Assembly: GCA_934045075.1 (NCBI GenBank)
Contig: OW203725.1
Location: 3,329,623-3,393,622, forward strand
Direction: 5' to 3'
Origin: Yponomeuta sedellus
Lineage: Eukaryota > Arthropoda > Insecta > Lepidoptera > Yponomeutidae
Length of the DNA: 64,000 nucleotides
The position numbers and the translations under genes were made by a program. This document shows positions 53,374 through 63,261 of the stretch, one piece after another. Under the pieces are notes generated by a model. That model was not told where the DNA came from. It worked only from the letters and a program-made list of their open reading frames with translations, and did not search any database. Position 1 is the stretch's first letter, and every line of letters begins with the position of its first letter.

Positions 53374-53703
53374 TCAAGAATTAATGTACCAAATCACGTT
53401 TGCTGAGGCGAGGTTCTTCGTTACTACGAGTACTAACCTTATGGTTTTTTTTTTAAATATCCCTTCTGTTTCTTTCATAAAAGGTTTCAAAATCTTGGCC
53501 AAAGTTTTTGATTTCGTCCTTAGGTAGACGAATATTGGTCTGGGATTCGTGATCTCCAGAGAGGTGTCCAAATAAAGAAACAACCGTTGCAGATTTTGTG
53601 GTTTTCTCAGATCCCCTTTATGTAGATCGTGCAAAATTAATGTAGAGCTAACCATGCCATATTGTCCCAAATACATTTCCGCACATATCTCAATAGCGAT
53701 CAT
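53374..53703 (-). CDS. Unrecognised 109-residue open frame, possible decayed exon
   Basis: Minus-strand frame MIAIEICAEMYLGQYGMVSS, then LILHDLHKGDLRKPQNLQRL and KTLAKILKPFMKETEG. It stays open upstream for 10 more codons (TPTYSGAPSEV) to a TGA. A TTTTATTCCAG acceptor-like word lies further upstream at about 53770. Composition is normal and it overlaps no repeat family seen here. It could be a degraded gene or transposase exon; I do not recognise the family. Confidence 0.3.
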   Translation of the reverse strand: MIAIEICAEMYLGQYGMVSSTLILHDLHKGDLRKPQNLQRLFLYLDTSLEITNPRPIFVYLRTKSKTLAKILKPFMKETEGIFKKKTIRLVLVVTKNLASANVIWYINS

Positions 53704-54344
53704 TACTTCTGATGGAGCACCTGAGTATGTTGGTGTCAGGAGCCTTCAAATAGCTGATTGAGCTTCAAACTGGAATAAAATTTCGTGATTTTTTTAAGCA
53801 GGGAAGGTTATATGACACGCAATGTAAAATTTGTTACAACGTATTTCAAGCATTTTGTACTACCTACACAATTGATTAATCATCCATATGTGTGATAAAT
53901 TTAAGCCAATGTCTTGGTAAATATTTAAAATACATTTTTGCGGTTACCTTTGTTTATTTGTAGAAGAAGAAAGCTTCGCCGGTGGGTATTCTTAGGTGAA
54001 CAATATAAGATATTTTTTCCACTCTTACATAAGACGTAAACTTGAAATAGCTTAGACTTTATAAAAATGAAGCAGAACGATTTATTTGTAAGAAATATTT
54101 TGGGAGCGTTTAGCTAATTAAGCTGAACAAAATAATAATGTGACATGTGACTTTTCGACTGACAAACATTGGTGTTCCATCCCTAATAGGTATCCCATGG
54201 CAACATCACTTGTGGGTATTTTGCTTCTGAATACGAATTAAACGTCACGCACAAGTGAGTGTGATGTGAATGGTGATGTGAGCTCACGATCGAATTAACC
54301 CTTTCATGGGTACACGAACTTCTTGCCAATGCCAATATGGTAAA
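53704..54344. other. Unassigned stretch
   Basis: GAATACGAATTAAACGTC and TCACGATCGAATTAACCC near 54231-54300 recall 47920-47945 and 55230-55250, so a diverged repeat may be present. No gene. Confidence 0.35.
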
Positions 54345-54500
54345 TTAGCTGATGCCCGCGACTTCGTCTGCGCGGAATTAGTTCAGACCGCGTTGGCGGG
54401 ATATCAAGTAGCCTTTGTCTCAATTCAGAACTTTGTCTATCTGTACAAGATTCATGTAATTCCATTCAGCCATTATTGTCTAATTGAGTACTAACAGTCA
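54345..54500 (-). mobile_element. Helitron 3' fragment
   Basis: TTAGCTGATGCCCGCGACTT then CGTCTGCGCGG is the complement of the 3' hairpin and terminus of 36572-36946, with CTAG eroded. Downstream words match the Helitron interior in reverse. Confidence 0.6.
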
Positions 54501-54550
54501 TCTAAACTACTTGAAAAACATTGACATGTATGCAATATTATATAGAAATT

Positions 54551-54645
54551 GACAGAATATTCTTTATCCCATGTTCACCAAGAATTACATAAGAGACTGA
54601 AATAATAACATAGTACACTACAATTGGCGGCCTTATTATAGTAGT
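54551..54645 (-). mobile_element. CR1-like LINE 3' end
   Basis: AGAATATTCTTTATCCCATG, then CTACAATTGGCGGCCTTATT. Colinear with 32722 and 30472. Confidence 0.6.
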
Positions 54646-54917
54646 ATTATCAATGCTTAATATTGATAATATTTTCGCCTTTACCGATAGTATGGGGTTA
54701 ATATCCCCAAATAATAACTTGCATAAGCTGAAAATGCAAAATTAGATAAATCGACTTCAAAAAAAGACTAACGAAGAAGGAGGAATAGTGAAAGTCAGTA
54801 AAATTTTTCGATTGAATTTGCATAAATCCTAGAGTTTGCGAGCGGTGCTGAGAGCGAAAATTAAAGCACTCTAACTACCTGTTAGTTTACAAATATTTTT
54901 GAAAAAAAGATCATATT

Positions 54918-55020
54918 TTAATCAAAACTTTTGTTATACGGATTTTACACGTTTATTACATTTTTCCGACGTTTTGGCACTTTTCCAGGTGCCGTGGTCT
55001 CGGATGACTGAGGTGACAGG
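54918..55020 (-). repeat. Relative of the GAAACGTCGG fold-back repeat
   Basis: TTATACGGATTTTACACGTT, TTTTTCCGACGTTTTGGCAC and GTCTCGGATGACTGAGG match the reverse complement of the core and an arm of 38902-39375. Confidence 0.5.
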
Positions 55021-55292
55021 CTCTTTTTGAAAGCATTTACTACCCTCGGCAAAAAATATTTTAGTAATTATTTTGCCGTTGTCCGCGAAAGGGTTATTTG
55101 ACAGATGTAATAAAGTCGAGATTCGAACTCCCTTTGTTTTAAACGTAACTTCATAGAAATAAGGGTCAATATCCCACCTGCACAACTAGTTCACTTCACC
55201 GCCGTAGCGCTGGGGTAGCTTATATTACTGAATACGAATTCGATCGAACTCACTAGCGAACGGGGCTAGTGAATAGCACTGCTGATTGTCAG

Positions 55293-55498
55293 CACGAGAT
55301 AAGATATGAACATTATTTATTGTTCACCAGGAAAAAACAACTATAAAATATTAATAACCTATTTTAGAGGCGAATTTTTTAAAATTGTCCTTAGCACGGG
55401 TTAGTGCGACAAAAAAGAACATAAACATAAAATAATTATAAAGATACAGTACAATTGGCGGCCTTATTGCTTAGAGCAATTTCTTCCAGAAACCTACG
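55293..55498 (-). mobile_element. CR1-like LINE 3' end interrupted by SINE sequence
   Basis: ATAAGATATGAACATTATTT then TTGTTCACCAG on the left, and ACAATTGGCGGCCTTATTGC then AATTTCTTCCAGAAAC on the right. Between them lies a tRNA-SINE-1 inverted tail pair (55352-55407). Confidence 0.65.
55352..55407. mobile_element. tRNA-SINE-1 inverted tail pair
   Basis: AACCTATTTTAGAGGCGAAT (complement of the tail core) changes to direct AAAATTGTCCTTAGCACGGG, TTAGTGCG. Another instance of the head-to-head junction. Confidence 0.6.
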
Positions 55499-55972
55499 AG
55501 ATTTCTGTATTTTATTGTAAATTTAATTAATTCTCTACATAGTACTAGGATCGATAAATTTAGTTTAGTAAGTGTTTATAATTACCTGTAACTACAAAAG
55601 TGCCATGAGGAACTCAGTCAAATTCTTAGAATGGGGCTATCAATCTTTTTCACTTTATCATATCGAAAAAAGTGGGTTGGCTTGGCTCTTGTAGTTTGTT
55701 TGATTGTATGCTCGTTTGTGTTTTTCTGAGTGTGTATCACACACAGCACGCTGCTGTCATAGGCTAAAACAGTATGAATACGACAAAAGAACGGAGAATT
55801 AATAAAATTCCCGATCTCTTCTTGCTATCTACTTTGATATTTGTTACTAAAGAACACTGCTGCTATTGTTAAATAAATAAAAATCACGAGAAGAACAAAA
55901 TTTTTAACTAAAATAGAAAAAACTCGACTGCTAAGGAACTTCTAAGCAAAAGGGATCCAAGTTAACTGAGCA
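55499..55972. other. Unassigned stretch
   Basis: No gene or known repeat. Confidence 0.35.
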
Positions 55973-56015
55973 TGGGTGCAATTTTTATTCTCTAAATAGG
56001 TTTTTAAAATTACCC
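55973..56015 (+). mobile_element. tRNA-SINE-1 tail fragment
   Basis: CATGGGTGCAATTTTTATTC then TCTAAATAGGTTTTTAAAA. It holds only tail core. Confidence 0.55.
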
Positions 56016-56164
56016 ATTGTAACAAAATTGTAACTTATTATAACTAGCTTGATCCCGGCAGCTTACTGAACATAATTTTTTTTGAACTATGCAATTAAGT
56101 GTGTCACTGCTAGGCAAAGGCTCTCCCTTTGCTCTCCACTCCTCCCTGTTACCGGTCATTCCTT

Positions 56165-56398
56165 GCACTCGAGGCTGCAAGTGATGTAAATTACTTCAGC
56201 CAGATGTCGCTGCCTCTAAATAATACAAAGAATATTGTAACGAGGTTCGAAATTTCGATGATGCCGGCACTTGCTCAGTTGGGAGGGCGCTGGTACGGTT
56301 ACCCAGAGGTAGCGGGTTCGAGTCCCAGCATGGGCAGAATTTTTAGCCTCTAAATAGATTTTTAAAATTGTCCTCAGCACGGGTGCAATAAAAAAAGA
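56165..56398 (+). mobile_element. tRNA-SINE-1, nearly full length
   Basis: Leader from GCACTCGAGGCTGCAAGTGA, through GATGTCGCTGCCTC and GAGGTTCGAAATTTCG. The tRNA-like part follows (TTGCTCAGTTGGGAGGGCGC; GGGTTCGAGTCCC) and the tail ends at GCAATAAAAAAAGAA. A repeat-like GCTAGGCAAAGGCTCTCCC lies just upstream. Confidence 0.8.
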
Positions 56399-57035
56399 AT
56401 ATGAAACAATTTGTTACTTGTGAAAAGGAAGATCTCACAACTGCGCCAGGAGAAGAATACCTTCTTCCGCGCCACCTAACCTCTAAGTTGTTAATATTTG
56501 AGAACGATATTTCATCGCGATGTGAGACGTGACGTGATACCGGCGATACGGGCCGACATGATGAATTGCCGTGCAGTTTGCTTTTAATATTGTCCAGGGC
56601 GATGTGGCGGTTTTCTCATGAGTTTTTCTAAGGAAAACTGGCCAGCATATTTTATATTTCAACGATCAATACACGTAATGTTTTCGTAATATCCGATTTA
56701 CTGAGCTTTGCAGTTAGACGTATAGAAGTGTCATTTCATGTCAATGCTGTCTTTGCCTGATTATTTTGGGACCCCGACAAGTAACTGTGTTGTTAGCAAG
56801 TTCAAACAAGCCAATTGTCCTATTCTTACGAATAGGACAGTTGTTCTATTTGTAAGCGTTTATTACGAGTACGGGGTTGTTTGAATGTCGGTGGATGCGG
56901 TTGGCGAGGTACCATGGGGGACCAACCATTCGTGGCGATAGACTAATGGCGATAATAATAGGAGTTACCTACAATGATACCTTCATGATCGTATTATTTA
57001 TTGGTAGTATTATACGTAGTAGTATTATTTATTGT
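56399..57035. other. Unassigned stretch
   Basis: No gene or known repeat; GTCCTATTCTTACGAATAGGAC at 56817-56838 forms a small palindrome (arm GTCCTATTC). Confidence 0.4.
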
Positions 57036-57303
57036 ATTGTTTCTTCTTCTTCTTCAGGCTATATTAGTCCACTGCTGGACATAGCCCTCCCCTAATGAGG
57101 GATTGAAGGTTATGCCGTCAATGGGGGGTAATGCCTATAATCCCCACGCTGGGCAGGCGGGTTGGGGATCGCAGATTAGTGCAATTGTATTGCAGGGGAC
57201 GCTGCTGCCCACCCCCGTTTTGTGTCACTTAGTCGCCTTTTACGACACCCGCGAGAAGAATTGGTTTGGTGCTATTCTCTAGGCCGACACCACACAGCAG
57301 TAA
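57036..57303 (-). mobile_element. Non-autonomous element with LINE-RTE-A tail, full length
   Basis: On the minus strand it starts CTGCTGTGTGGTGTCGGCCT and runs through CGGGTGTCGTAAAAGGCGAC and GGGTGGGCAGCAGCGTCC. It ends with the LINE-RTE-A terminus and a GAA tail (given strand TTCTTCTTCTTCAGGC). The 5' two thirds encode no LINE protein and show no pol III box. A matching full copy lies at 59586-59837. Confidence 0.75.
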
Positions 57304-57334
57304 ATTGCTAAGAAAATTTTTAGAAATTGATAAT

Positions 57335-57540
57335 CCCCGGGGGCAACCCTGATACCTAAGCCTATATATACTCTTCTTTTTGAGAAAAGTCCTGTGCCCT
57401 GCCGTGGTGTATTTAGATTATATAATAAAAATATTTAGAGCCCCGGGGGTGCAACCCTGGTAGCAATGCCTATATATATATCTCTTTCTAAGAGAAGACC
57501 TGTGCTCTGCAGGGGACGTATAAAGATTACATAAGAAGAA
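57335..57540 (+). repeat. Tandem duplication, period 106
   Basis: CCCCGGGGG starts each copy (57335, 57441), followed by GCAACCCTG, GCCTATATATA, and AAGTCCTGTGCCCTGC or AAGACCTGTGCTCTGC. The second half of each unit resembles the alternative tail of the tRNA-SINE-3-like elements. Confidence 0.7.
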
Positions 57541-57552
57541 TTGCTTGTAACC

Positions 57553-57920
57553 CCGGCTGCCTGAGTGGTCTTAAACGGTCACGAAGGTTAAGCAACATAG
57601 GGTGCGTTCAGTACATGGATGGGTAACCGTCCATGACTAACGCTCGTGGCATTTTTCTGAGCGGTTTCGTGCTTCGTAAGGCACGTTAAGCAGTTGGTGC
57701 CGGCTGCTTTGGATAGATGGCAGTCGTTAAGCCAAGTTAGAGTTCAAGCCAGTTTTCAAGCGGCCTTAGGGCGGCTTGAAAACTTCTGACAGTAAGACCA
57801 GCCTAGTCTTGCAAGCCTCCACCAATCCGGACTTGGCTCCGTGGTGGAGTATGGCCTATACCTTCCTCAGGGAAGAGACTCGTCCCCCAGGTGGGGACAT
57901 AATGGGTTGATGATGATGAT
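57553..57920 (+). mobile_element. 5S-SINE-b, near full length
   Basis: CCCCGGCTGCCTGAGTGG, then the strongest 5S-like block in the window: ACGGTCACGAAGGTTAAGCA, ACATAGGGTGCGTTCAGTAC, ATGGATGGGTAACCGTCC. The body shared with 5S-SINE-a follows (GGCACGTTAAGC, GTTGGTGCCGGCTG) and the end is GGGTTGATGATGATGATGG. It lacks the first about 35 bases seen in the copy at 59104-59492. The GAT-triplet tail resembles LINE-RTE-A tails. Confidence 0.85.
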
Positions 57921-58124
57921 GGTGAAGATACTACCTCAAATACGACGAATCAATAATTGAAATCTATTTATCGAAAGCTGTCGATTAACTAAGGTTATAT
58001 ATTAGGAAACATAGAATCGGATATACATACACACTTACACACCTACAGACAGACAGAAATACATACGTACATAAGAGCCAAACACATTACCCTCAATAAT
58101 AATAATTTTCACACAAACTTGTCA

Positions 58125-58240
58125 TCGTCGTCATCACGCTATACTGGTCCACTGCTGGACATAGCCCTCCCTTAAGGCGCGCTGTAGCGCCCTGTCTTCA
58201 GCTTGCCGCAGCATCTGCCGGTAGTTTTTCGCAGATCGCT
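58125..58240 (-). pseudogene. LINE-RTE-A C-terminal fragment
   Basis: The minus strand reads through CTGCGGCAAGCTGAAGACAG to GAGGGCTATGTCCAGCAGTG, then GACGACGATGA. This encodes a QAEDRALQRALREGYVQQW-type end. It is closely similar to 61120-61492. Confidence 0.7.
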
Positions 58241-58675
58241 TGTCTTAGTCCCAAACTAAGACATTTGGCTGTGGTAACCACGCAAGGATGTAACAGTCAG
58301 TTATTTATTTCAAAACCTCCTCACTAAAACCAAGTGACATTCAATCTTCCCTCGAAAAGACGCTAGCGTACTGCAACAAACTAAGTTAACAAGATTACAC
58401 TGGGTCCTGCAATTAGCAAAGGAAGCGGCGGGCGCAAGAAAAACAAAACACTCGACGCAGACGAGCACAAGAAAAACAAAACACTCGACGCAGACGAGCA
58501 CATTCTTCAAGGCGTCTCATTTGAAGACGAGGGAAGAGAAAGATGCTCTCTCTATCGAAGATTTGCTGGAAACATTCGTATATTTGCAGTGGGCAGGCGA
58601 AATGTTTAAATCAAGGCTTATTTGGAAAACAATGATGTCTGGTACTAAACAGTAGCATAATTATATTCCTTTTAA
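58241..58675. other. Unassigned stretch with a 32-bp direct repeat
   Basis: GCACAAGAAAAACAAAACAC then TCGACGCAGACGA is duplicated in tandem at about 58434-58500. The minus-strand frame over it (VLVCVECFVFL twice) is a translation of this repeat. Confidence 0.6.
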
Positions 58676-58775
58676 TCCACTAACCCGTGCTAAGGACAAC
58701 TTTTAGAAACCTATTTTAGGCATCTAAATAGGTTTTTAAAAATTGTCCTCAGCACGGGTTAGTGCATTAAAAACA
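58676..58775. mobile_element. tRNA-SINE-1 inverted tail pair
   Basis: CACTAACCCGTGCTAAGGAC (complement) faces GTCCTCAGCACGGGTTAGTG (direct), with AAACCTATTTTAGGC and GCATCTAAATAGGTTT between them. The whole forms a palindrome of about 90 bases. Confidence 0.75.
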
Positions 58776-58794
58776 ATATAATCATGTGGGTATA

Positions 58795-59042
58795 GCGATA
58801 TCATTCCGATGCAAAACCTAACTGCAAAGTAGGTACTCGAGGCTGCAAGTGATGCAAAATTATTTCAGCCAGATGTTTCTGCCTGTACGTAATACAGAGA
58901 GTATTGTAAAGAGGGTCGAAATTTCACTGATGCCGGTGAGTCGCCCTTTAGCTCAATGCTCGTGCGCTGGCACGGTTAGCCAGAGGTTGCGGGTTCGAGT
59001 CCAGGCATGGGTGAAATTTTTAGCCTCTAAATAGGTTTTCAG
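58795..59042 (+). mobile_element. tRNA-SINE-1, full leader
   Basis: GCGATATCATTCCGATGCAA start, CTCGAGGCTGCAAGTGATGC, GATGTTTCTGCCTGTACG and GGTCGAAATTTCACTGATGC, then the tRNA-like part and AGCCTCTAAATAGG. The 3' tail is truncated. It directly follows the inverted pair. Confidence 0.8.
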
Positions 59043-59103
59043 TTTGCGTGACAGCAAACATAATAATTTTATGTAATTATTTGTTAATTTATAATTAGTT
59101 ATG

Positions 59104-59492
59104 TATATCATCATCATTATCATCAACCCATTATGTCCCCACCGAGGGGCACGGGTTTCTTCCCTGAGCAAGGTACAGGCCATACTCCACTACGGGGGCC
59201 AAGTCCGAATTGGTGGAGGCTTGCAATACTAGTAGCTGGTCTAACTGTCAGAAGTTTTCAAGCCCCCCTAAGGTCTCTAACTTGGCTAAACGACTGCCAT
59301 TTATCGAAGAGGGCAGCCGGCCACCAACAGCTTAACATGCCTGCCAGCATGGAACCTCGGAAAAATGCCCTTAGTGTTAGTCATAGACGGTTTACCCGTT
59401 CATACACTGAACGTGTTGCTTAACCTATTCGTGATCGTTTAAGATCATCCAGGAAGCCCAGGCTACCAGCGATTCGGCAGCCGGGGCTACGA
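59104..59492 (-). mobile_element. 5S-SINE-b, full length
   Basis: On the minus strand the head reads GTAGCCCCGGCTGCCGAATC and TAGCCTGGGCTTCCTGGATG. The 5S-like block follows (TCTTAAACGATCACGAATAG, GTTAAGCAACACG) and the body ends in (GAT)n, seen as ATCATCATCATT at the left edge. The overlapping frame at 59133-59423 is artefactual. Confidence 0.85.
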
Positions 59493-59585
59493 GGAACTTA
59501 TATATTTCATCAAATGAAATGAAATTAGTATAATTTATATTGAGATAGCATCATAGAAGTTATGTACAAAATATAGTAGTACCTT

Positions 59586-59837
59586 TTCGTCGTCAGGCTA
59601 TACTAGTCCACTGCTGGACATAGCCCTCCCCTAAAGAGCGCCACGTTGTGCTATCGTCGGGGGTAATGCCCATAATCCTCACGCTGGGCATGCGGGTTGG
59701 AGATCGCAGTTCGGTGAAATCGTACTGCAGGTGGCGCTGCTGCCCACCCTCCGGTTCGTGTCCCTTACGTCTTACGACACCCGCGGAAAGAATTGGGTTG
59801 GTGCTATTCTCTAGGCCGACACCACACAGCAGTAATT
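59586..59837 (-). mobile_element. Non-autonomous element with LINE-RTE-A tail, full length
   Basis: Given strand: CGTCGTCAGGCTATACTAGT, CACGCTGGGCATGCGGGTTG, AGGTGGCGCTGCTGCCCACC and CTAGGCCGACACCACACAGC. It is colinear with 57036-57303. Confidence 0.75.
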
Positions 59838-61106
59838 ACCTACTGGCTAGCATCTTTTATTAAAATTAAAAAATATATTTCAACGTCAAGAATTTGCCTG
59901 CACAGTGGTACGCTCACAGGCTACATAAAAAAACTCTGTGCAAAGTTCAAATCCTGAACCTTAGTAGCCCATTAAACCGGCCCCACTCTGCACTACATTT
60001 TAATAAAAAAATACTCTAAAATGTTGCTGGTTTCCTGAGCCAGGCTGCTAACGACTTAGTGCGTTTGCTAATGCACTTTTAAGCTACGGATTTTCCGTTT
60101 TATTTTGGTTCAGATTTTTTAAACCCGCGAACTTGCATAACACCGTTAAGCTTTCAGGTCGCGTATTAATATGACGAACCGGCGAGTGCGAGTCATACTT
60201 CCGTAGTGAGGGATCCGTAGCACTATATACGAGTATTAAAGTATAAAAAATGCATCCCTAGTCAAGGTGTAGGGAGGGGAAGACAAAAAAACCCTTTATT
60301 TTACTGTTTTGTCGGGCAGTGATTGATATTACGTATATCTAACATGAATTTCAGCACTCTAGTATTAATCGTCTCTGAGCTAGGCCGAACAGACAGGCAA
60401 ACGGACATGGTGAAGCTATAAGGGTTCCTGATCGACCCTAAAAAAGGTTCGGAACCCTAAAAAATATGCGGCCGTTTATGCCGCAAAAACGTGTATCTCG
60501 AGAGATATATTTTCATATTGATATCATAGGCTACTTTCCGCTGACCTAGAACTATGAAATTTTGCAAGTACTATTCTGAAAACCACATATTTGTAACCAA
60601 AATCATGGATTAATTTTCAAGTAAACAGTTCGCTTTTTTGCATGAAAAAACTTGACACCATTAATTTATAATATATCATGTCAGTTTTCCTATTGAAAAA
60701 TAACGAATTTCACATAACGGCACAACAATTGAGAATAATTAAAATAACCCAACACAGTCCTTGTTTAAAACTAGAGTCCCAAAAACTCCGCTGAAGACAA
60801 ATGAAGGAAACTCTGCTTTGAGCTAAAATGTATCTCTTGGTGACCTTCATTGTCTAACAACGTGGCGGCCATAGTATGCCACTGGTGTCGAAGATAACTT
60901 TGTAACAGGCACAAAATAATTGCAAATAGAAGGATGTTTTATAATACGCCCAGTAGTCGATTTTGAGACTCTATGAGGGACTGAATTTGGCGCGGGGTGG
61001 AAAAGGGTCAAGATAAGTCATTTAATGTACCACGTGCTGCACTTTCTTTACTCTTTGCGCAGCTTTTTGCTCAATAAGTTTGCCGGGAACTATAATAGTT
61101 AGTGGT
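59838..61106. other. Mostly unassigned stretch
   Basis: At about 60355-60465 a dispersed-repeat-like block ends with GGTTCCTGATCGACCC and GGTTCGGAACCC. No second copy is clear here. No gene. Confidence 0.35.
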
Positions 61107-61505
61107 AAGGGGCGATTCTCAAAGTCGCTCAGCGAGCTAAGGAGAGAGCTATGATCGGAGTTTCTCTGAAGGATAGGATTCGTAACGAAAGCATCCGACA
61201 GAGAACCAAAGTTACCGACATAGCTCAGAGAATTAGCGAGCTCAAGTGGCGGTGGGCTGGCCATATCTCGCGAAGAACCGACAACCGTTGGAGTAAACGT
61301 GTTCTTGAGTGGAGACCGCGACTCGGCAAACGTAGTGTAGGACACCCTCCGACCAGCTGGGATGACGATCTGCGAAAAACTGCCGGCAGATGCTGGATGC
61401 GGCAAGCTGAAGACAGGGCGCTATGGCGCTCTTTAGGGGAGGGCTATGTTTAGCAGTGGACTACATAATATAGCCTGAAGAAGATGAAGAAGAAGGGGCG
61501 ATTCT
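61107..61505 (+). pseudogene. LINE-RTE-A C-terminal insertion with 13-bp target duplication
   Basis: AAGGGGCGATTCT at 61107-61119 and 61493-61505 flanks it. The inserted frame reads AKERAMIGVSLKDRIRNESI, then ISELKWRWAGHISRRTDNRW, KRSVGHPPTSWDDDLRKTAG and AEDRALWRSLGEGYV before TAG. The tail is GAAGAAGATGAAGAAGAA. The RT catalytic core is absent. The intact duplication and open frame point to recent insertion. Confidence 0.85.
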
Positions 61506-61626
61506 ATAATTATTTGAAAACGACTTACACCTTTTTTCTATAAGGACACGAAAGATTTCTGACAAAAGATTCAAACTAAGTTATTTTAAACAAGTATTTT
61601 TGTCACATAAAATACGACCCACTTAA

Positions 61627-61788
61627 CGTAGTAGGACGCCCTACGACCAGGTGGCATGACGATTTGCGAAAAACTTCATGCAGATGCTGGATGCGGCAAG
61701 CTGAAGACAGGGCGCTGTGGCGCTCATTACAGGAGGGTTGTGTCCAGCAGTGGACTAGTAGGTATACCCTGATGATGATGATAATACA
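61627..61788 (+). pseudogene. LINE-RTE-A C-terminal fragment
   Basis: GRPTTRWHDDLRKTSCRCWM then RQAEDRALWRSLQEGCVQQW is readable, ending in a GATGATGATGATAA tail. It is close kin of the copy 130 bases upstream. Confidence 0.75.
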
Positions 61789-61837
61789 AGCCACTATAGA
61801 GACGACTCACAGGGATTCCCTTAGACAGAAAGTATGG

Positions 61838-62149
61838 GGTTATTTGCTACGCGTGCCAACCACGGATTTGCAACTTTCAGCGCTGAGGTATAATAGAGCA
61901 GACACTCAGGTTTCCTCCCAATGAATTGACGATGTAATTTTTTGGTCATATGAAGAGATATAGTCTCTACAAATGACAAAAAAAATTACCTCGTCTTACT
62001 CCCATATTAGGATATTTCTGGACTCCACCTCCTCCTTAGTTTTATTAAACACGTATTTTGTCACATTATATTCGACTCATTATATACCACAGGCCTTCCC
62101 TCAGAGAGAGAGAGTGGGCTGAATCTCCACGCTTAACTTCTTGTTGTCT
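61838..62149. repeat. SINE-tail relics
   Basis: GTGCCAACCACGGATTTGC and CAGACACTCAGGTTTCCTCC, then AGGCCTTCCCTCAGAGAGAG, are scattered pieces of tRNA-SINE-3-like tails on the minus strand. No complete element. Confidence 0.4.
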
Positions 62150-62297
62150 TAAAGAGATCGCTCTTAGCGATAAGACCGCTAATTGTATAACATAACTTAG
62201 ATTTAAGAAATCATAGTTAGATTTAAGTAATCATGGTTGTATTCTTTGTATTCCATTTTCTGGTTGTGCAATAAAGTGTTCTGAATCTATCTATAAA
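62150..62297 (+). mobile_element. CR1-like LINE 3' end
   Basis: GTCTTAAAGAGATCGCTCTT, TAAGACCGCTAATTGT, then TCTGGTTGTGCAATAAAGTG and the short TCTATCTA tail. Confidence 0.7.
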
Positions 62298-62324
62298 ATA
62301 GCTGACTTAGGTTAGTTAGTTAGT

Positions 62325-62590
62325 TAGACCTGAGATTTCCGCACTTAGCCTCATAGTTGGGCCATTGTACGTAGCAAACGCTGAGGTAGGTACGCTAACA
62401 CCTCAGACACTAGGGTTTCCTTACGATGTTTTCCTTCACCGTCAGCGAGTAGTATTGCTACTATAATTACACAAATGTACATAACTTAGAAAACAAAGTC
62501 ATTGGTACATGCCGGGGTTCGAACCCACGACCTCCGGATTGAGAAGCCGGCATTCTACACCGCTTCGCTACCACCGAAGCTCACTTAGGT
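62325..62590 (-). mobile_element. tRNA-SINE-3, full length
   Basis: Given strand: TAGTTAGTTAGACCTGAGAT tail, CCGCACTTAGCCTCATAGTT (LINE-shared 3' end), body GATGTTTTCCTTCACCGTCA, then head complement GGGGTTCGAACCCACGACC and ATTCTACACCGCTTCGCTAC. It is very similar to 14041-14298. Confidence 0.85.
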
Positions 62591-62984
62591 TTCCTCCCAA
62601 TGTTTTGCCGATGTCGTTTTTTCGCCTAGTGCCTTTTCAACTTGTAAAATATTAGGTTCGTAAGAAAGCCTCTCCCCTTCCATAGTATAGGCTAAGTAAA
62701 ATAATTAAAAAGGTTTGGTGCTTCCAATGTATTCTGTTCTCGGCCAGTAAGCTAATAAAGATTCCTTTAAAACAGTTTTCGTCGCTTTAATTACTGCCGT
62801 GAAAGTTTCCGAGTGGAATGTGTCAACAAAGTAGGCGGGAAATCTACTTGGGAAGTTCCGCCATGTTTGTCCTCCGTCAGAAGGGAGGTACGCTTAGATA
62901 TACAGATGAGCAAGGAAATTACTGGCGCTTGCATACAATGCGCAGGAACTTGCGCGAGTACTGCGCGCGAGGTTTTTTTTTATT
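62591..62984. other. Unassigned stretch
   Basis: No gene or known repeat. Confidence 0.35.
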
Positions 62985-63110
62985 CAGCTTATATTCGTCT
63001 CATCGGAAGACAGATCTTCTCTCAAAGAGAGAATATGGGCTTAATCACCACGCGTGCCCAGCGCGAAATGTCAATTTCAAACCTCACATACTCAGGTACA
63101 CGGTGCTTTC
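62985..63110 (-). mobile_element. tRNA-SINE-3-like tail fragment
   Basis: GACAGATCTTCTCTCAAAGA, GAGAATATGGGCTTAATCAC and CACGCGTGCCCAGCGCG are the complement of the alternative tail. Confidence 0.5.
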
Positions 63111-63117
63111 TTTGATA

Positions 63118-63190
63118 ATTATCGAGTGGTACATCGACCAAAATATAGAGGATGTATTAACAAAGGGAAAGATAAAAAGCACCTTCCGAA
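63118..63190 (+). pseudogene. LINE-RTE-B fragment
   Basis: GTACATCGACCAAAATATAG, AGGATGTATTAACAAAGGGA and AAGATAAAAAGCACC match 10426-10478. Then CGAATGAGAAGCCGGC belongs to a tRNA-SINE-3 head, so two repeats abut. Confidence 0.6.
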
Positions 63191-63261
63191 TGAGAAGCCG
63201 GCGCGCTACTGCTTCGTTACCATCACTACAAATTCCGAGATAAAATTAAAACCGCTTGCAA

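Noticed and set aside
57580..57665. Candidate 5S rRNA gene or pseudogene
   Set aside because: Only the internal promoter region resembles 5S; the 5' and 3' thirds of 5S are absent and the segment is fused to a repeated SINE body.
61022..61405. 127-residue minus-strand frame
   Set aside because: It is antisense to the LINE-RTE-A coding fragment at 61120-61450.
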